From NCBI RefSeq assembly GCF_039542345.1, contig NZ_BAABHY010000001.1, positions 806,001 to 870,000 on the forward strand: 64,000 nt of DNA, given 5' to 3'. The DNA comes from Orbus sasakiae. GTDB lineage: Bacteria; Pseudomonadota; Gammaproteobacteria; Enterobacterales; Orbaceae. The notes beneath the pieces were generated by a model that searched no databases, was not told the origin of the DNA, and saw only the letters and a program-made list of their open reading frames with translations. Position 1 is the first letter of the stretch, and the number at the start of each line of letters is the position of its first letter. A program made the translations under genes and the position numbers. Positions 62,694 through 64,000 of the stretch are shown piece after piece.

Positions 62694-63864
62694 AGAATTT
62701 CGTTTGTTAAGCCGTGATCTGCATGGAATGGTTGTGCTATTTTTGATGCCGATGATTTTTATGCTGATCATGTCGATAGCATTAAGTCAAGCTGATGACG
62801 TAAACCAAAATATCAAACTCGCCTTAGTGGGGAGTGAACTTAATCAATTAAATCATGATGTGATTAATGAATTAATGATCCAGCAACATATTCATGCTGA
62901 TTTTTTTGATTTAACGGCATTAGACAAGGCTAAGCAACAACTCATAAATAAAAAATATGATGTTTTAATTATCAATGTTAATTATCAAAGTACCAGTTTG
63001 AAAGACGAACAACCTGTTGAATTACTATCACTTGCAAGTATGGAACAAACCCGTTTAATGAGCTTACAAGCTATTGTTAAAAACATTTATTTACAAAAAA
63101 GGATTGGGACGTTTTCAACATTCTCATCACCAAATGAAGACATAAGTGGACCAACACCTTCCTCACAAATGCTCACCCAATTTTTAGCGACAAAAATTGT
63201 TATTGATCGATTTATTAATGATGAAGGTGAAACTGTAATAAAACCGAGTTCTGTTCAACAAAGCGTTCCTGCTTGGTTAATATTTGGTATGTTTTTTATC
63301 ATGATACCTTTATCTAATGTGATGACAGGTGAACGACAAACCAATACGATTACACGTTTGCGCTTAGCGAAATCATCGGCTTTTTCATTACTCTTTGCTA
63401 AATTGATTCCTTATTTTATGATTAATCAATTCCAATTTATTGGAATGATTGCTCTTGGCATTTATTTTTTACCCATTTTTGGTATTGAAGGGTTTCACCT
63501 CTATGGCGCGTTTTGGCATTACGGCTTACTGTCTATTGCGATCAGTTTATCCGCACTGGGATATGCACTTTTAGTGAGTGTTTTAGCTAAGACACCTGAG
63601 CATGCGGTAGTATTAGGTGGAGGGGGTAATATTATTATGGCTGCATTAGGCGGCATAATGGTTCCTAGCTATATGATGCCTGAAACCATGCAGACAATTT
63701 CATTAATTTCACCAATGTCATGGTCATTAAAAGCATTCCATAATTTATTATTAAATCAGTATGATTTTAGTCGGATTCTACCTGAATGGTGTTTGTTAAT
63801 TGTATTTGCCACTGTTTTTTTGACTTTAGCAAGTATCATTTATTGTCGTCAATTGAAAAAATAA
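62674..63864 (+). CDS. ABC-2 type permease of the biosynthetic cluster
   Basis: A membrane protein of about 396 residues with one N-terminal helix (after FRLLSRDLHGM), a large extracytoplasmic domain of about 180 residues, and five C-terminal helices, the ABC2_membrane_3 layout. I start at the ATG at 62674, preceded by GGAAGG, with a 20-base overlap with the ATPase gene; an ATG at 62635 in frame lacks this site. It pairs with the ATPase as a lipid or polyketide exporter. Confidence 0.82.
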   Translation: MLSAIIKEFRLLSRDLHGMVVLFLMPMIFMLIMSIALSQADDVNQNIKLALVGSELNQLNHDVINELMIQQHIHADFFDLTALDKAKQQLINKKYDVLIINVNYQSTSLKDEQPVELLSLASMEQTRLMSLQAIVKNIYLQKRIGTFSTFSSPNEDISGPTPSSQMLTQFLATKIVIDRFINDEGETVIKPSSVQQSVPAWLIFGMFFIMIPLSNVMTGERQTNTITRLRLAKSSAFSLLFAKLIPYFMINQFQFIGMIALGIYFLPIFGIEGFHLYGAFWHYGLLSIAISLSALGYALLVSVLAKTPEHAVVLGGGGNIIMAALGGIMVPSYMMPETMQTISLISPMSWSLKAFHNLLLNQYDFSRILPEWCLLIVFATVFLTLASIIYCRQLKK

Positions 63865-63912
63865 ACAAAATATAGCACACAACTTATCAAGTCAATGAAT
63901 ATGAGGTTAACG

Positions 63913-64000
63913 TTGGATAATCTACCTTTAAAATTAAAAAATATTATTATCACAGAGTCAGAAAAGGATGATGTGCTTTCTGCAGAAGAATTAATGGATA
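63913..64000 (+). CDS. Probable acyl carrier protein, N-terminal part (runs off the window)
   Basis: The TTG at 63913 has GAGG six bases before it and opens the frame MDNLPLKLKNIIITESEK and on to the window end, without stop. The length of the helix and the acidic loop (DVLSAEELMD) fit the first helix of a phosphopantetheine carrier protein, which is expected in an aryl polyene or resorcinol cluster. An ATG at 63895 in the same frame is another possible start. The DSL attachment motif lies outside the window, so the call is tentative. Confidence 0.45.
   Translation, partial: MDNLPLKLKNIIITESEKDDVLSAEELMD

Noticed and set aside
1..64000. tRNA, rRNA, CRISPR arrays, insertion sequences or prophage genes
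   Set aside because: I looked through the gaps and protein set and saw no cloverleaf-like sequence, regular spacer array, transposase, integrase other than XerC, or phage structural gene.

Overview
The window reads as chromosomal DNA of a low-GC, AT-rich Gram-negative gammaproteobacterium. It has TonB-dependent outer-membrane receptors, a porin, the dapF-DUF484-xerC-yigB-uvrD gene order seen in enterics, a csc-type sucrose operon, and Pho, Fur and CRP sites of Escherichia coli type. Base composition, gene content and a dialkylresorcinol/aryl-polyene type cluster at the right edge would fit the insect-gut order Orbales (Gilliamella, Frischella, Orbus), but that assignment is an inference from gene content. 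I see no tRNA, rRNA, CRISPR array, prophage or insertion sequence.

Layout. 1-5174: the end of dapF, a DUF484 gene, xerC, yigB and uvrD, with a strong sigma70-like promoter plus SOS-box candidate for uvrD. 5400-8502: a three-gene cassette of retropepsin-like protease, inactive-transglutaminase/7TM membrane protein and RimK-like ATP-grasp ligase. 8601-15906 (minus): an iron-hydroxamate operon fhuC-fhuD-fhuB, a SyrD/YojI-like exporter and a TonB receptor, behind a Fur box. 16399-25479: recQ, a stand-alone HPr, a DoxX/DODA-dioxygenase group opposite a LysR regulator, rarD, two unknown membrane proteins and a COG2509 FAD protein. 25688-31762: a second, catecholate-type iron system (lipoprotein, two permeases, ATPase, FepA-like receptor) with two Fur boxes. 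32016-34812: a secreted cupin-like protein, a MoaF-like protein and an ABC exporter.

35001-39251 (minus): a DeoR-regulated sugar cassette (AlsE-like epimerase, ribokinase-family kinase, FucP-like permease, VOC protein) that looks built to bring allulose or a related ketose into fructose-6-phosphate. 39708-44222 (minus): pstSCAB-phoU with a clear Pho box. 44492-50615: sucrose use (fructokinase; divergent permease, GH32 hydrolase, glycoporin) whose LacI-type regulator is broken by one missing base although its likely operators are intact. 51041-55215: isochorismatase-like hydrolase, glutamine-synthetase-like ligase, N-formylglutamate-amidohydrolase-like protein and APC permease, a plausible but unassigned amine-glutamylation pathway. 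55355-58027: a YccS-like membrane protein and monothiol glutaredoxin.

58074-64000: a biosynthetic cluster. A minus-strand operon (DarA-like flavodoxin-fold protein, DarB-like ketosynthase III, a small unknown protein, a BtrH-domain protein) faces a plus-strand ABC-2 exporter pair and the first bases of a probable acyl-carrier-protein gene. The cluster runs off the right edge. It and the amine pathway are the parts most worth following up.
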